Of a DNA stretch of 51,616 nt, positions 51,520 through 51,616 are shown in pieces. The notes below the pieces were generated by a model. The model was not told the origin of the DNA. It was given only the letters and a program-made list of their open reading frames with translations, and did not search any database. Where the stretch lies: NCBI GenBank assembly GCA_035411425.1, contig DAONSX010000011.1, positions 1 through 51,616 on the forward strand, written 5' to 3'. The translations under genes and the position numbers were made by a program. Origin of the DNA: TTA-H9 sp002071415 (GTDB lineage Bacteria; Bacteroidota; Bacteroidia; Bacteroidales; TTA-H9). Each line of letters starts with the position of its first letter. Positions within the stretch are counted from its first letter, which is position 1.

Positions 51520-51616
51520 CATATCCCGAAAACATATTTTATCGATTCGTTTCGTATTCATAAATAATGTATAAATAGAAAAATTTCACATCTTATAAAT
51601 TTTGTTTTGTTATTTA

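Overview
The window is a gene-dense chromosomal segment from a member of the Bacteroidota, probably near Bacteroidales. The evidence is an extracytoplasmic protein set typical of that phylum (M1 peptidase with a type IX secretion sorting tail, S9/DPP IV peptidase, SusC/CirA-like TonB receptor, DUF5686, DUF2851, DUF4833), sphingolipid and inositol-lipid genes, almost no Shine-Dalgarno sequences, and promoters of the Bacteroidota form TTG-N18-20-TAnnTTTG ahead of several genes. No rRNA, tRNA or CRISPR array was seen.

Layout. 1-1937: mobile-element debris, with a pRiA4b ORF3-like protein and a decayed IS110-family transposase on the minus strand. 1938-7922: a small membrane protein, YchF, a lipoprotein, an LtaS-like sulfatase-fold transferase overlapping a diacylglycerol kinase, and a conserved hypothetical. 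7994-12812: a secreted M1 peptidase, then an FMN riboswitch with an intrinsic terminator controlling a TonB-dependent receptor, probably an outer-membrane flavin importer. 12813-16517: AT-rich DNA with DnaA-box-like sites, dnaA, a PLP-dependent dehydratase and an RsmI-like methyltransferase.

16606-29134 is the most interesting part: about 12.5 kb of genes all on the plus strand that look like a lipid-building locus. It starts with serine palmitoyltransferase, followed by two tandem GNAT-fold acyltransferase paralogues (ceramide synthase candidates). Next come two CDP-alcohol phosphotransferases, two nucleotidyltransferases, a LysE-type exporter, a TetR regulator with a palindromic operator, an ATP-grasp enzyme with ITPK-like metal residues, a UPF0104-type flippase-like protein, a HAD hydrolase and myo-inositol-3-phosphate synthase. 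A strong terminator ends it. Read together, serine plus acyl-CoA would give the ceramide backbone, glucose-6-phosphate would give inositol phosphate, and the nucleotidyltransferase/CDP-alcohol enzymes would join headgroup and lipid. The ATP-grasp enzyme and the second CDP-alcohol enzyme, which lacks the usual fourth Asp, point to a step that I cannot assign to a known pathway.

29229-41336: DUF4833 protein, DUF5686 barrel, a minus-strand operon fabG - vWA membrane protein - Ste24-like M48 protease, a thioesterase, an RRM RNA-binding protein, a geranylgeranyl-reductase-like flavoprotein and a DUF2851 protein. 41541-46923: a Na+-dependent NSS transporter with a 49-residue partner membrane protein, UDP-GlcNAc 2-epimerase, the rpsF-rpsR-rplI operon and a SpoU methyltransferase whose start lies just beyond the operon terminator. 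46967-51519: an NqrM-like small protein overlapping apbE tail to tail, rubredoxin overlapping a sirtuin tail to tail, and a DPP IV-type peptidase. Functions are assigned by reading motifs; no database search was run.
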